Positions 25,736 to 34,655 of a stretch of DNA of 64,000 bases are shown piece after piece. The notes beneath the pieces are model-generated. The model was not told where the DNA came from, did no database searches, and saw only the letters and a program-made list of their open reading frames with translations. Within the stretch, counting starts at the first letter, position 1. Every line of letters begins with the position of its first letter. The position numbers and the translations under genes are program-made. Origin of the DNA: Bacteroidota bacterium (GTDB taxonomy: Bacteria; Bacteroidota; Bacteroidia; B-17B0; Aurantibacillaceae); contig JADJSH010000005.1 in the NCBI GenBank assembly GCA_016711805.1, positions 1 through 64,000 of the forward strand, read 5' to 3'.

Positions 25736-26911
25736 ATGGGATTTGTTTTTTTTATACTTTTTTTAATTTGCTTGCTGGTTCCAGTATTTAGCTACGTGAT
25801 TTTTCCGTGGCTCATGAAACAAGCGGCTTCTAAAATTAAGCATGAGAAAAATGATTATTCTAAAATCCCTGAATGGCCTTCTGTAACCATTGTATTTTCG
25901 GTGTTTAACGAAGAAAAAGTAATTAGAAGAAAGTTAGAATCAATTTTAAATTCAGATTATCCTAAAGATAAGTTACAAGTTTTGATTGGCTCTGATAATT
26001 CAACAGATCAAACCCATCAAATTATTGAAGAGTTTATTGCAAACAATTCTAATATTACTCTAGTTAAGAAAACATCTCGTAACGGTAAACTTAAAATAAT
26101 TAATGAGTTAATTGATTTAACCTCTACCGAACATTTAGTGTTTACAGATGCCAATGTGTTTTTTGAACCAATGACTCTTAAAGCTTTAGTGTATAATTTA
26201 CTTGCAAAGGATGCTAAAATGGTTTGTGGAAATATTTTAAAATTCTCTCCAAAAAATCAAGGCATTTCCGACCAAGAAATTTTTTACATGAATTTCGAAA
26301 ATCAATTAAAACATCACGAGAGTTTAAAATATGGTTTTTGTGTCGGAGTAGAGGGTGGTTGTTATGCAATTTTGAAATCTCATTTTGTAAAAGTGCCAGA
26401 TGGTTTTTTAATGGATGATTTTTTTATTACGTTGGATGTTATATCTAAAGGTGGGAACGTATTATTTGAGCCAGAAGCTTTGTGTTATGAGGATGTGAAT
26501 GATGCGCCAATGATTGAATTTAAACGTAAAATCAGAATATCGTTAGGTAATTTTAGAAATTTAAAGTTTTATAAGCATTTAATGTTTCCCATCATGAAGG
26601 GATTTGGTTTTGCATTTTTCTCGCACAAAGTATTACGTTGGTTTACGCCTTTCGCTATTATTTTTTCTTTTGCGCTTACGTTACTATTAATGCTTTTTTG
26701 TCCATTTTTTAAATGGGTTGCGTTATCATACAGCTTACTAATTATTTTGCCAATTCTCACTATTTTTCTTGAAAGAATAAAATTGAAAATACCTTTTTTG
26801 AATGCTCTAGGTCATTTTATTTTAATGAATTTTGCTTTACTGTTGGGCTATTTTAAATTTATTTCAGCTTCACACGAAAGTTCATGGGAACCGCCTAAGC
26901 GTAATGTTTAG
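25736..26911 (+). CDS. Family 2 glycosyltransferase, membrane anchored
   Basis: A 391-residue inner-membrane glycosyltransferase with an N-terminal helix (1-20), a GT-A domain and two or three C-terminal helices (about 285-375). Visible motifs are TIVFSVFNEE, GSDNSTDQT (nucleotide-sugar site), FTDANVFFEP (DxD-type position) and FLMDDFFITLDV (acceptor-side acids), the layout of processive or polysaccharide-type GT2 enzymes. The sugar and acceptor are unknown. The start is the ATG at 25736; the TTG directly before it is less likely. It lies right behind mqnE without an obvious functional link. Confidence 0.85.
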   Translation: MGFVFFILFLICLLVPVFSYVIFPWLMKQAASKIKHEKNDYSKIPEWPSVTIVFSVFNEEKVIRRKLESILNSDYPKDKLQVLIGSDNSTDQTHQIIEEFIANNSNITLVKKTSRNGKLKIINELIDLTSTEHLVFTDANVFFEPMTLKALVYNLLAKDAKMVCGNILKFSPKNQGISDQEIFYMNFENQLKHHESLKYGFCVGVEGGCYAILKSHFVKVPDGFLMDDFFITLDVISKGGNVLFEPEALCYEDVNDAPMIEFKRKIRISLGNFRNLKFYKHLMFPIMKGFGFAFFSHKVLRWFTPFAIIFSFALTLLLMLFCPFFKWVALSYSLLIILPILTIFLERIKLKIPFLNALGHFILMNFALLLGYFKFISASHESSWEPPKRNV

Positions 26912-26919
26912 TTTTGTAT

Positions 26920-29019
26920 TTAAGATATTTTGATACCAATAACTAATACATCATCTACTTGTTCGTGACTACCTTTCCAATCTAAAAATTCTTGCTTCAT
27001 TGACGCTTGTTGCTGAGAAATGTTAAGATTAGTAATGGATGTTAGTTTTTGTTGAAATGGTAAATACTTGTATTTTTTGCCTTTTGGTCCTCCAAATTGA
27101 TCGGCAAACCCATCAGAAAATAAAAAGATACTATCGCCTTTTTCAACTGTAAATCGTTGCATGCTAAATTTTTGAATTTTATCTTCAATAAACGCACCAA
27201 CAGGGAATTTATCTCCTTTAATTTGTTTCAAATCTCCATTTGAAACGGTATAAATAGAGTTATTTGCGCCAGCAAATAATACTTCGTTAGAATGTTTATG
27301 AATAGCTATTAGCGTAATATCCATTCCATCTCTCACCGCACTTTCGCCATAGGTTTGGTGCAAACTTTCTGTTAACCATAAATTCACGGCATCTAAAATT
27401 TCGGATGGTGTTACTAAATTTTTTTCTAATACCGCTTTGTTTAATAAATTAAAGTTAACAATAGAGATTAAGGCTCCAGGTACGCCATGTCCCGTGCAGT
27501 CTGCTGCTGCCACATAGGTGTAATTTTCCGTTTCTTCAATCCAATAAAAATCTCCACTTAATACATCTTTTGGTAAATGTAAAATGAAAGAGCTAGGTAG
27601 TATTTTGTTCCATAAATTTAACGGTGGTAAAATTGCTTCTTGAATTCTTTTTGCATATTTAATGCTATCAGTAATGTCCCTATGTTGGTCTTCAACAATA
27701 TTTTTTTGTAAGTTAATAATGTTGTTTTTTTCATTTAATTCTGAATTAATTTTATTTTTAATTCTATTTTGTTTTACTACTAAAAAGGCAGTTACAGCTA
27801 ATATCACAACTATTAAACTAATTAAGCCTATGGTGATTCGCATTCTACTGCTATTTATTTCTTGTGTTTTTATTTGCTCATTTAATAAAGCATTTTCTTT
27901 TTTACGTTCAGTTAATTGGTATTTTTTTTCTAATTCATTAATATTTTTTTGATTCTCTGACGTTACTAAACTGTCTTTTTTATTTATGAAAATTAGTAAA
28001 TTATCATATGCTGGTTTATAGTCTTTTAAGTCGTATAAAATGGCAGCCTTATTTAAGTATAAGGGATATAAGTCTGAAGTTTTTTCTGTTTGCTGCATGG
28101 CTGCAAACGCTTTGTCAATATAATCTAATGCTATTTTATATTCTTTACCTGTTCTAGCTAATTCAGCCCCGTTGGAATACACGTTTGAAAGTTGGTTATA
28201 TTTCTTAACAGACTTGTAGTATTGTGCAGCTAGATTATTATATTCTATGGCTTTTTTATAGTTTTTCTTTGTGTACTCCAACTTTGTTAGATTTGTGTAA
28301 GCACTAGCTTCAACACTTTTTTGATTATTTTCTTTTGCTAAACTTAATGATTTTTGTAGAGCTGTTTCTGCTTTTGTTAAATTCCCATATTCAATATACG
28401 CTAATCCTAGGTTTGACAGTGTATTTGCAGTTCTGTTTTGTTTTCCTGCAATCTCATCTAATTCAATGCTTTTTTCCCAGTATTCAGCTGCCTGTTTGTA
28501 ATTTTCGTTATAGTAGCTAATAACCGCAATATCACTATATGCTAAGGAAATCATCGCATCAATCTTTGTTTCCTTGAATTTTGTTAAAGCTTGAAAATAA
28601 TATTCTGTACTTTTAGAGAGGTTTCCTAAATACAATTGTATTTGAGCCTTTAATCTTAAGCAATATCCTAAACGATAAGGATTACTTAATTTTTGCGCCT
28701 CTAACTCAAGATTTGCAATTTTATTATTTGCTTCATCAAATTTTTCTTGAGCAATTAGTAATTCTATATATTTTGTGTTTATTTTAAAAGTAATATTATC
28801 GTTTCCGTTAATGTATTTTTTTGCATTGAATAGTTCGGTTTCTGCTTTTTTAAAATCATTTGAATTTTCAAGCGGATCTACAATTTTTCTTATAATGAAA
28901 TTTACTTTTAAAGAGTCGTTCGGTATGGTTTTTAAAGAATCGTATATTGCATCAAATTTTTGTGAATAAAATGAACCAAAAATTAGAATGAAAAGTAAAG
29001 TATATCTTATTTTATTCAT
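26920..29019 (-). CDS. TPR and SpoIIE-type PP2C phosphatase, membrane sensor
   Basis: A 699-residue signalling protein: signal peptide (MNKIRYTLLFILIFGSFYS), periplasmic TPR array (about 30-350), coiled coil, one transmembrane helix (about 393-415), a signalling helix with DITDSIKYAKRIQEAILPP, then a cytoplasmic SpoIIE/RsbU-like phosphatase domain (about 470-698) with LSGDFYWIEE, ADCTGHGVPGALISI and FLFSDGFADQFGG, which contain the metal-binding aspartates. Such proteins dephosphorylate anti-anti-sigma-type partners. No anti-sigma genes are adjacent. The TPR gene at 44429 shares this design but lacks the phosphatase. Confidence 0.9.
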   Translation of the reverse strand: MNKIRYTLLFILIFGSFYSQKFDAIYDSLKTIPNDSLKVNFIIRKIVDPLENSNDFKKAETELFNAKKYINGNDNITFKINTKYIELLIAQEKFDEANNKIANLELEAQKLSNPYRLGYCLRLKAQIQLYLGNLSKSTEYYFQALTKFKETKIDAMISLAYSDIAVISYYNENYKQAAEYWEKSIELDEIAGKQNRTANTLSNLGLAYIEYGNLTKAETALQKSLSLAKENNQKSVEASAYTNLTKLEYTKKNYKKAIEYNNLAAQYYKSVKKYNQLSNVYSNGAELARTGKEYKIALDYIDKAFAAMQQTEKTSDLYPLYLNKAAILYDLKDYKPAYDNLLIFINKKDSLVTSENQKNINELEKKYQLTERKKENALLNEQIKTQEINSSRMRITIGLISLIVVILAVTAFLVVKQNRIKNKINSELNEKNNIINLQKNIVEDQHRDITDSIKYAKRIQEAILPPLNLWNKILPSSFILHLPKDVLSGDFYWIEETENYTYVAAADCTGHGVPGALISIVNFNLLNKAVLEKNLVTPSEILDAVNLWLTESLHQTYGESAVRDGMDITLIAIHKHSNEVLFAGANNSIYTVSNGDLKQIKGDKFPVGAFIEDKIQKFSMQRFTVEKGDSIFLFSDGFADQFGGPKGKKYKYLPFQQKLTSITNLNISQQQASMKQEFLDWKGSHEQVDDVLVIGIKIS

Positions 29020-29097
29020 ATCGATAAATATACATTTTTTTTATTCAAAATAATAAATTATAATTGTATATATAAACCAATTTAAAAAAATAAGATT

Positions 29098-29697
29098 ATG
29101 GCATTAGGTAAAGTAACCACAATTAATTCGGATAATATCTCTGGAACAATTACTGAAGATGAATCAGGACAAACGTATGGTTTTAGCGACAAAGATTTTC
29201 CCAGCTCGGGGTTGCAAGTAAACAGCCCTTGCACGTACGAAATTAATTATGCTGACACGCCACCCATTGCAACTAAATTAGCTGCATACACTCCTACTGA
29301 AACGGATATCACTACACCTGTAAGTGGCCCAATTACAGTTAATTCTGGCGAAACATTGAGAGTTAAAAATGGAGGGGTAATTACCGGCTCTGTTGTGGTA
29401 AACAATGGTAATTTATTTGTTCAAGGAACAGGTCAAGTTAATGGAGGTGTTACAATAAATGCAGAAGGAAGTGTTATCGTAGAAAACGGTGGAGTTATAA
29501 CTGGAACAGTTGTCGTAAGCAGTGGTAGTGCTTTTAAAATAAAAAATGGCGGAATGATAAGAGGAAATATAGATGTAACCAAGGCAAATCGAGTTATTAT
29601 TGGAGATGCTGATGGCGGGGGCGCTGTTTATGGGGCTTTAACAATTGATAGAATTAGAAAAGTTATCATTACAGCTACTTCAAAATTTAATTGCTAG
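29098..29697 (+). CDS. Cold-shock-like domain fused to a bactofilin-like beta-helix; unknown function
   Basis: A 199-residue protein without signal peptide or membrane helix. Residues 1-65 (MALGKVTTINSDNISGTI...TYGFSDKDF...IATKLAAY) read like a degenerate cold-shock OB fold: the GKV opening, a GxI strand and the FGF-like strand are present, but the RNP aromatics are mostly absent. Residues 75-195 are short beta-helix rungs of the form VxVxNGGxITGxVVVNNG, as in bactofilins and polymer-forming proteins. The chain ends in Cys. It is divergent from the SpoIIE phosphatase gene and followed by a terminator. I do not know a described protein with this combination. Confidence 0.65.
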   Translation: MALGKVTTINSDNISGTITEDESGQTYGFSDKDFPSSGLQVNSPCTYEINYADTPPIATKLAAYTPTETDITTPVSGPITVNSGETLRVKNGGVITGSVVVNNGNLFVQGTGQVNGGVTINAEGSVIVENGGVITGTVVVSSGSAFKIKNGGMIRGNIDVTKANRVIIGDADGGGAVYGALTIDRIRKVIITATSKFNC

Positions 29698-29720
29698 AAG
29701 TTCGTTTAGTATATTATGAG

Positions 29721-29744
29721 AGCCCCAATTTGGGGCTTTTTTTA
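29721..29744 (+). terminator. Terminator after the beta-helix gene
   Basis: Stem AGCCCC with GGGGCT, AATTT loop and a T7 tract, 24 bases after the stop codon. Confidence 0.85.
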
Positions 29745-29792
29745 TGGGCCTTAGTTTCTGCTAATTTTTCCTTAAAATCCCCCAATTTTCAC

Positions 29793-29800
29793 TATCTTTG
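29793..29800 (+). promoter_or_regulatory. -7 promoter box of the ABC-F gene
   Basis: TATCTTTG matches TAnnTTTG and lies 30 bases upstream of the ATG at 29831. It argues against a short open frame that starts at 29691. Confidence 0.55.
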
Positions 29801-29830
29801 CCGCCTTAAAAATTATTATAATAAAGTAAA

Positions 29831-31519
29831 ATGGTTTCTGTTAATAGTGTTACGGTTTCGTTTGGAGGATACAATTTATTTGACAACGTATCTTTTTTAA
29901 TCAATCCGAAGGATAGAATTGGTTTAGCTGGTAAAAATGGCGCTGGAAAAAGTACTATGCTTAAGCTATTAGCTGGGCATCAATCTCCAACTAAAGGAGA
30001 AGTGACTATCCCAAAAGATTGTAAAATTGGTTATTTGCCGCAAGACATGACTCATCAGCATGGAAGAACTGTTTTTGAAGAAACAGAATCTGCCTTTGCT
30101 GAAATTAAAGCCATGCAAGCTCGATTAGACGATATCAATCATCAATTAGAAACTCGTACTGATTACGAAAGTGACGCGTACATGAAATTAATCGAAGATT
30201 TAACCGAGATTAATACGCGATTAGATATAGTTGGTGCAAGTAATACAACCGAAGAAATTGAAAAAATATTAGGAGGATTGGGTTTTGAAAGAAGAGAGTT
30301 TACTCGTCAAACATCGGAGTTTAGCGGAGGTTGGAGAATGCGAATTGAATTAGCGAAACTATTATTGCAAAAACCAGATGTGTTAATGTTGGATGAACCA
30401 ACGAACCATTTAGATATTGAAGCCATTCAATGGTTAGAGGAGTTTATGGAAACGTTTAGTGGTGCTGTTGTTTTAATTAGTCACGATAAAACCTTTTTAG
30501 ATACCGTTACTAAACGTACGATTGAAATTGTGAATCAAAAAATTTATGATTACCGTACTAATTACTCTCACTATTTAGAATTAAGAGCTGAGCGTAAAGA
30601 GCAACAAGAAAATGCGGCTAAGAATCAACAACGTATCATTAATCAATACGAAACCTTGATTGATAAAAATAGAGCTAAAGCTAGTAAAGCAGCCTTTGCA
30701 CAATCGTTAATTAAGAAGTTGGATAAAATGGATAGAGTGGAAGTGGACGATATCGATACAGCTTCTGTTCGTTTCCGTTTTCCTGCGCCAGCACATAGCG
30801 GTAAGATTGTAATTACAGCAGAACATGCGGGTAAAAAATATGGAGAGAAACAAATTTTTTCTGATGCAAATTTCATTATTACGAAAGGAGAAAAAATAGG
30901 TTTAGTGGGACGTAATGGAGAGGGGAAATCAACCATGATGAAAATGATTGCTAAGAAAATTCAATTTGATGGCACGGTGCAATTAGGTCATAGTGTATTG
31001 ATGGGATATTTTGAACAAGATCAAGAAGAGAAATTAAATTTAGATAAAACAGTTTTTGAAACGATTGATGAACTAGCCGTTGGTGATGTGCGTCGTCAGG
31101 TGCGTAGTTTATTAGGATCATTTTTATTTGGAGGAGAAGATATTGATAAGAAGGTGAAAGTATTAAGCGGAGGAGAACGAGGGCGTTTAGCTTTGTGTAA
31201 ATTATTACTAGAGCCTTATAACTTATTGTTATTAGATGAGCCAACCAATCACTTGGATATTAAATCAAAAGAAGTATTGAAGCAAGCTTTGATTGACTAT
31301 GAAGGAACAATTGTAATGGTAAGTCACGATCGAGATTTTATGACTGGGATGTGTGATCGTTTGTTTGAATTTAGAGATGGACACGTCAAGGAATATTTGT
31401 GCGACATTAAAGAGTTCATGGAAATTCGTAAGGTTGAAAGATTAAATCAATTGGATTTAGATAAATCAGGAGTGAAGGCTGTTCAAGTTGCAGAAAAAAA
31501 AACAAGTTCCTGCTTCTGA
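29831..31519 (+). CDS. ABC-F family ATPase, frame interrupted near the C-terminus
   Basis: Soluble ATPase with two ABC domains and no membrane part; ABC-F proteins act on ribosomes. Domain 1 has Walker A GKNGAGKST (34-42), signature FSGGW and DEPTNHLD; the linker (about 245-300, rich in Lys/Arg and Gln) is the P-site tRNA-interaction motif region; domain 2 has GRNGEGKST, LSGGERGRL and a second DEPTNHLD. The frame ends at 562 residues (AEKKTSSCF, stop) just after an A9 run at 31494-31502. The expected coiled-coil tail continues in the +1 frame at once. EttA-like and Uup-like subgroups both remain possible. Confidence 0.88.
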   Translation: MVSVNSVTVSFGGYNLFDNVSFLINPKDRIGLAGKNGAGKSTMLKLLAGHQSPTKGEVTIPKDCKIGYLPQDMTHQHGRTVFEETESAFAEIKAMQARLDDINHQLETRTDYESDAYMKLIEDLTEINTRLDIVGASNTTEEIEKILGGLGFERREFTRQTSEFSGGWRMRIELAKLLLQKPDVLMLDEPTNHLDIEAIQWLEEFMETFSGAVVLISHDKTFLDTVTKRTIEIVNQKIYDYRTNYSHYLELRAERKEQQENAAKNQQRIINQYETLIDKNRAKASKAAFAQSLIKKLDKMDRVEVDDIDTASVRFRFPAPAHSGKIVITAEHAGKKYGEKQIFSDANFIITKGEKIGLVGRNGEGKSTMMKMIAKKIQFDGTVQLGHSVLMGYFEQDQEEKLNLDKTVFETIDELAVGDVRRQVRSLLGSFLFGGEDIDKKVKVLSGGERGRLALCKLLLEPYNLLLLDEPTNHLDIKSKEVLKQALIDYEGTIVMVSHDRDFMTGMCDRLFEFRDGHVKEYLCDIKEFMEIRKVERLNQLDLDKSGVKAVQVAEKKTSSCF

Positions 31520-31760
31520 TTTTGAAGCTGCTGAAAAGAAGAAACAGCAAACACAAATTGCCTCTCAAATAAAAAAAGTTGAAGAAAATATCACTCGTTT
31601 GGAATCAGAAATAAAATTACTAGACGATAAGCTAGCTATTCCAGAAGCTTATGAAGCTTTAACTAAAGATCCTCATTTTTTTAGTTCATATAATACATTG
31701 AAAAAAGAATTAGAAAACGAAATGGCGAAGTGGGAAGACCTGAGTTCTAAATTAGCGTAG
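31494..31760 (+). CDS. C-terminal coiled-coil domain of the ABC-F protein, in the +1 frame
   Basis: In the frame one base ahead, the sequence reads KKKQVPASDFEAAEKKK and continues for about 88 codons of charged helix (VEENITRLESEIKLLDDKLA...WEDLSSKLA), the usual ABC-F C-terminal coiled coil. Removing one A from the A9 run joins it to the upstream frame as E-K-K-Q-V-P-A-S-D. A homopolymer sequencing error, a real mutation, or polymerase or ribosome slippage would all explain it. There is no start codon of quality for independent translation; only a TTG at 31488. Confidence 0.75.
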   Translation, partial: KKKQVPASDFEAAEKKKQQTQIASQIKKVEENITRLESEIKLLDDKLAIPEAYEALTKDPHFFSSYNTLKKELENEMAKWEDLSSKLA

Positions 31761-31772
31761 TTGAAAATCAAA

Positions 31773-31824
31773 TTCATTAAACAAAAAACTCCAATTGAAA
31801 AATTGGAGTTTTTTGTTTAATGAA
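31773..31824. terminator. Bidirectional terminator between the ABC-F gene and udk
   Basis: A perfect 24-bp stem (31773-31796 with 31801-31824) closes a GAAA tetraloop. A/T tracts on both sides serve both convergent genes. The stem includes the last codons and stop of udk. Confidence 0.9.
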
Positions 31825-32461
31825 AAACTGAATTAATATCTTGATCTTTAGTTAAGCCTAATTTTTGACGAATAGTGGAAGCTAATATATTAATGGCAAC
31901 TGTATTTTCTCCACCTAATGGAACAATGATGTCGGCATATCGTTTCGTTGGTTCAATAAATTGTTCGTGCATGGGCTTTACAGTATCTATGTATCTATCT
32001 AATGTTTGGTCTACATTCCTTCCTCGTTCAATAATGTCGCGTTTTATTACACGAAGTAGGCGTTCATCAGATGGCGCATCCACAAACACTTTTACATTAC
32101 AAATATTCCTAATACGTTCGTCAGAAAACAATAAAATACCTTCTATTAAAATTACTTCTTTACTTTCTACATGAATTGTTTCTGAAGAACGAGTACAAGT
32201 AATATATGAATACACAGGCTTTTCGATGCTATTTCCTTTTTTTAATTCATTGATATGATGATATAATAAATCAAATTCAATGGAATCAGGATGATCGAAA
32301 TTGATGTGTTTTCGTTCCTCCATCGGTATATTTGAGTTGTCTTTGTAATACGAATCTTGCGAAAGTATAACTACGTGATCTGCTGGAAGTATTTCCATTA
32401 TTTTATTTACCACGGTAGTTTTACCTGAACCCGTGCCGCCGCATATACCGATAATCAACAT
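31817..32461 (-). CDS. udk: Uridine kinase
   Basis: Pyrimidine salvage kinase that phosphorylates uridine and cytidine with ATP or GTP. P-loop GGTGSGKTT (8-16); LSQDSYYKD (about 33-41) and NFDHPDSIEFDLL (about 54-66) carry the catalytic Asp and nucleoside-binding residues; ILIEGILLF is the Walker B region; the lid has IKRDIIERGR. The 214-residue length is standard. It has its own -7 box and ends inside a bidirectional terminator. Confidence 0.93.
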   Translation of the reverse strand: MLIIGICGGTGSGKTTVVNKIMEILPADHVVILSQDSYYKDNSNIPMEERKHINFDHPDSIEFDLLYHHINELKKGNSIEKPVYSYITCTRSSETIHVESKEVILIEGILLFSDERIRNICNVKVFVDAPSDERLLRVIKRDIIERGRNVDQTLDRYIDTVKPMHEQFIEPTKRYADIIVPLGGENTVAINILASTIRQKLGLTKDQDINSVFH

Positions 32462-32484
32462 AATAGATGTTTGAAATTATACGG

Positions 32485-32492
32485 CAAAAATA
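32485..32492 (-). promoter_or_regulatory. -7 promoter box of udk
   Basis: Minus-strand TATTTTTG matches TAnnTTTG, 23 bases upstream of the udk ATG. Confidence 0.45.
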
Positions 32493-32558
32493 GCAAATTA
32501 ATTAAATATGCAGTTTGGGGTTATAAATACAGTAATATTTTGGCTACAAACAAACCTA

Positions 32559-33284
32559 TTAATTAAAACTTTCCATTCTCGTTTTATAGGTAGTAATTGA
32601 TGTATTTTGATTATCTGATTCTACTTTACCATCTTTCAATCTTACAATGCGATGCGCATGAGCTGCAATATCTTCTTCGTGTGTAACAAGGATGATTGTA
32701 TTTCCATTTTTATGAATGTCTTCCAATAAACCCATAATTTCTACGGAGGTTTTACTATCTAAATTTCCTGTTGGCTCATCTGCTAAAATAATAGCAGGGT
32801 TATTTACTAATGCTCTGGCAATAGCCACACGCTGACGTTGTCCACCTGATAATTCGTTAGGGCGGTGACTCATTCTGTTTTCTAGACCTACTTGTTTTAA
32901 AACTTTGGTAGCCATTTCTTCGCGCTTACTTTTTTCAATACCTGCGTAAACTAAGGGTAGCATCACGTTTTCTAATGTGGTAGAGCGTGGCAATAAATTA
33001 AAGGTTTGAAAAACGAATCCTATTTGTTTGTTTCTTACTTCTGCCAATTCATTATCACTCATTTTAGCAACCGCTAATTTGTTAAGGATGTATTCGCCCG
33101 AAGTAGGGGAGTCTAAGCAACCCAACATGTTCATAAGGGTTGATTTTCCGCTACCACTTGGACCCATTAAAGCAACGTATTCGTTTTTGTAGATGTTAAG
33201 AGTTACGCCGCTAAGTGCATGAATTTCTTCTGTACCAATTTTGTACTCTTTCTTAATATCGCTTAATTCAATAATGGGTTCCAT
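32559..33284 (-). CDS. ABC transporter ATPase, LolD/MacB type
   Basis: A 241-residue ATP-binding subunit for an FtsX-type membrane partner. Walker A GPSGSGKST (41-49), Q-loop, signature LSGGQRQRVAIARAL, Walker B ILADEPTGNLDS and H-loop LVTHEED are intact. The insertion LPRSTTLENVMLPLVYAG is typical of the MacB/LolD/FtsE cluster, whose members drive lipoprotein release, macrolide or peptide export. No permease gene is adjacent, so the partner must be encoded elsewhere and the substrate cannot be named. Confidence 0.88.
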   Translation of the reverse strand: MEPIIELSDIKKEYKIGTEEIHALSGVTLNIYKNEYVALMGPSGSGKSTLMNMLGCLDSPTSGEYILNKLAVAKMSDNELAEVRNKQIGFVFQTFNLLPRSTTLENVMLPLVYAGIEKSKREEMATKVLKQVGLENRMSHRPNELSGGQRQRVAIARALVNNPAIILADEPTGNLDSKTSVEIMGLLEDIHKNGNTIILVTHEEDIAAHAHRIVRLKDGKVESDNQNTSITTYKTRMESFN

Positions 33285-33355
33285 AGAATAAAGGTAAAGA
33301 TTTTAAATTATACTATAATTGAATTATTTTATTGGTAATTATAGCAGATTAAGGG

Positions 33356-33958
33356 TTAATTAAATCTATAACCTAATTTCACAAAATTTCCCGAAAACGA
33401 AATACTCGCTTTTTTCAAAAATGGATCTAGGTGTTTTTTACGATTGCGATTATTTAAAATTGTCATAGCCATATCAAATACCATTAAACCTGCGCCTTGG
33501 ATGATCACTGAATTCCCAAAACCATGATACATCTGTTGTTTTTTTATGTCAGTTTGATTATTTCCATATTCTTTTAAATAAAAGCCACCCGAAATATAGG
33601 CTACATCTAAAATGGCATTGGCTAAAAATAGTTTCTCTATTTTTGTTTGATTTTTTTGTAAATCATAAAGAGTAGGGGTTGGCTTTGCTTTTGATAATAA
33701 TCCTGGTAAGGCAATTCCTAAATTAATAATGCCCCAAGCGCCGTTCATGAGGTAAAATTCTTTTTCTTCGTAGCTGTTGGTTAGAGCATATCCTACACCA
33801 CTACCAATAATGTTAGCGCCAGCCCAGGAGCTTAATACAATCATGCCATTATGGTTTAAGGTGTTTTTTCTATTATCAAATTGCTTGATAATAGAATCGG
33901 TTTGAGCAATTGAACATTTTATAGTCAGGAACACTATGATTAATAAGATATATTTCAT
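33356..33958 (-). CDS. Hypothetical envelope protein, DUF6992-like
   Basis: From the ATG at 33958 the protein has 200 residues with a signal peptide (MKYILLIIVFLTIKCSIAQ). It continues with an NGMIVLSSWAGANIIGSGVGY segment and three more weakly hydrophobic Gly-rich segments, as in a family of small Bacteroidota membrane proteins without known function. The C-terminus (SISFSGNFVKLGYRFN) ends in alternating hydrophobic residues with a terminal aromatic region, as in outer-membrane beta-strands. I prefer 33958 over the in-frame start ten codons earlier because it gives the signal peptide directly. Family assignment is tentative. Confidence 0.6.
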   Translation of the reverse strand: MKYILLIIVFLTIKCSIAQTDSIIKQFDNRKNTLNHNGMIVLSSWAGANIIGSGVGYALTNSYEEKEFYLMNGAWGIINLGIALPGLLSKAKPTPTLYDLQKNQTKIEKLFLANAILDVAYISGGFYLKEYGNNQTDIKKQQMYHGFGNSVIIQGAGLMVFDMAMTILNNRNRKKHLDPFLKKASISFSGNFVKLGYRFN

Positions 33959-33975
33959 TTGGTTGATTTCTATAT

Positions 33976-33983
33976 CAAACATA
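33976..33983 (-). promoter_or_regulatory. -7 promoter box of the DUF6992-like gene
   Basis: Minus-strand TATGTTTG matches TAnnTTTG, 17 bases upstream of the ATG at 33958. The in-frame start at 33988 lies upstream of this box, which speaks against it. Confidence 0.5.
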
Positions 33984-33990
33984 CGCAAAT

Positions 33991-34019
33991 AAAAAAGGTT
34001 CTCGTTTGAGAACCTTTTT
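33991..34019 (-). terminator. Terminator after the broken hydrolase gene
   Basis: Perfect 12-bp stem AAAAAGGTTCTC / GAGAACCTTTTT with a GTTT loop, flanked by A/T tracts that suit termination on the minus strand. Confidence 0.9.
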
Positions 34020-34039
34020 ATGTCATTTAATACATGAAA

Positions 34040-34655
34040 TTACTGTTTAATGATTTTATAAGCGTTTGTCATTTCGTTTTGACGAACATATAATATGTAA
34101 GACCCCTTATCCATATTTTCAATATTTATTTCTTTTTTTGAAGCATTTGAATTTTCAATAGTACTTAAAACTAATCGTCCTGAAATGTCATATAATTCAA
34201 ATGATATTGGAGTGTTTCTTTTTTGATGAAATGTAATCGTTAATTGATTAGTTGCAGGATTAGGGAAAACCGAAGAATGATGGGTGTTTTCATATTCTTT
34301 AACGCCAATAACATTACATACAATATCTCCTGATTTTTTTAATCCAACTCTTAGTGATGAGGATGTATTAATTGAATCCATGAAACGTTGGCCTTCATTG
34401 CAATCTCCGTATAGTTGACTGTTTAAAAAAGGCTCTAAGTAATTCATGTAGGATGAAAACGCTAAACTATTGCTAATTTGATTTCCGCAACCTGATAAGG
34501 TTTGCCCTAAATTACAGTTAGTGTTTGTTCCGTTACTAAAATCACAATGCGTTACATTCTTTAAAATCACATGAAATTTATTATTGGAAGCTAAGCTATC
34601 GTAGTGAGCATTTTGCACAGTTGTATCTACAACGCAATCTTGTTCGCCCGAAAAA
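34040..34655 (-). pseudogene. C-terminal part of a frameshifted T9SS alpha/beta hydrolase
   Basis: In this frame the sequence after the A5 run at 34651-34655 reads FSGEQDCVVDTTVQNAHY, matching ISGEKDNVADTTVQNSHY of the intact neighbour (35311-36552), and carries the catalytic Asp (GEQD) and His (VTHCDF). A type A T9SS sorting domain follows: SVFPNPATNQLTI, SFELYDISGRLVL, MDKGSYILYV. There is no credible independent start: the frame opens with GTG in mid-domain. It is the 3' half of one gene split by a one-base deletion. Confidence 0.85.

Noticed and set aside
29691..29900. 69-codon plus-strand frame
   Set aside because: It spans a terminator and the ABC-F promoter and has no family resemblance.
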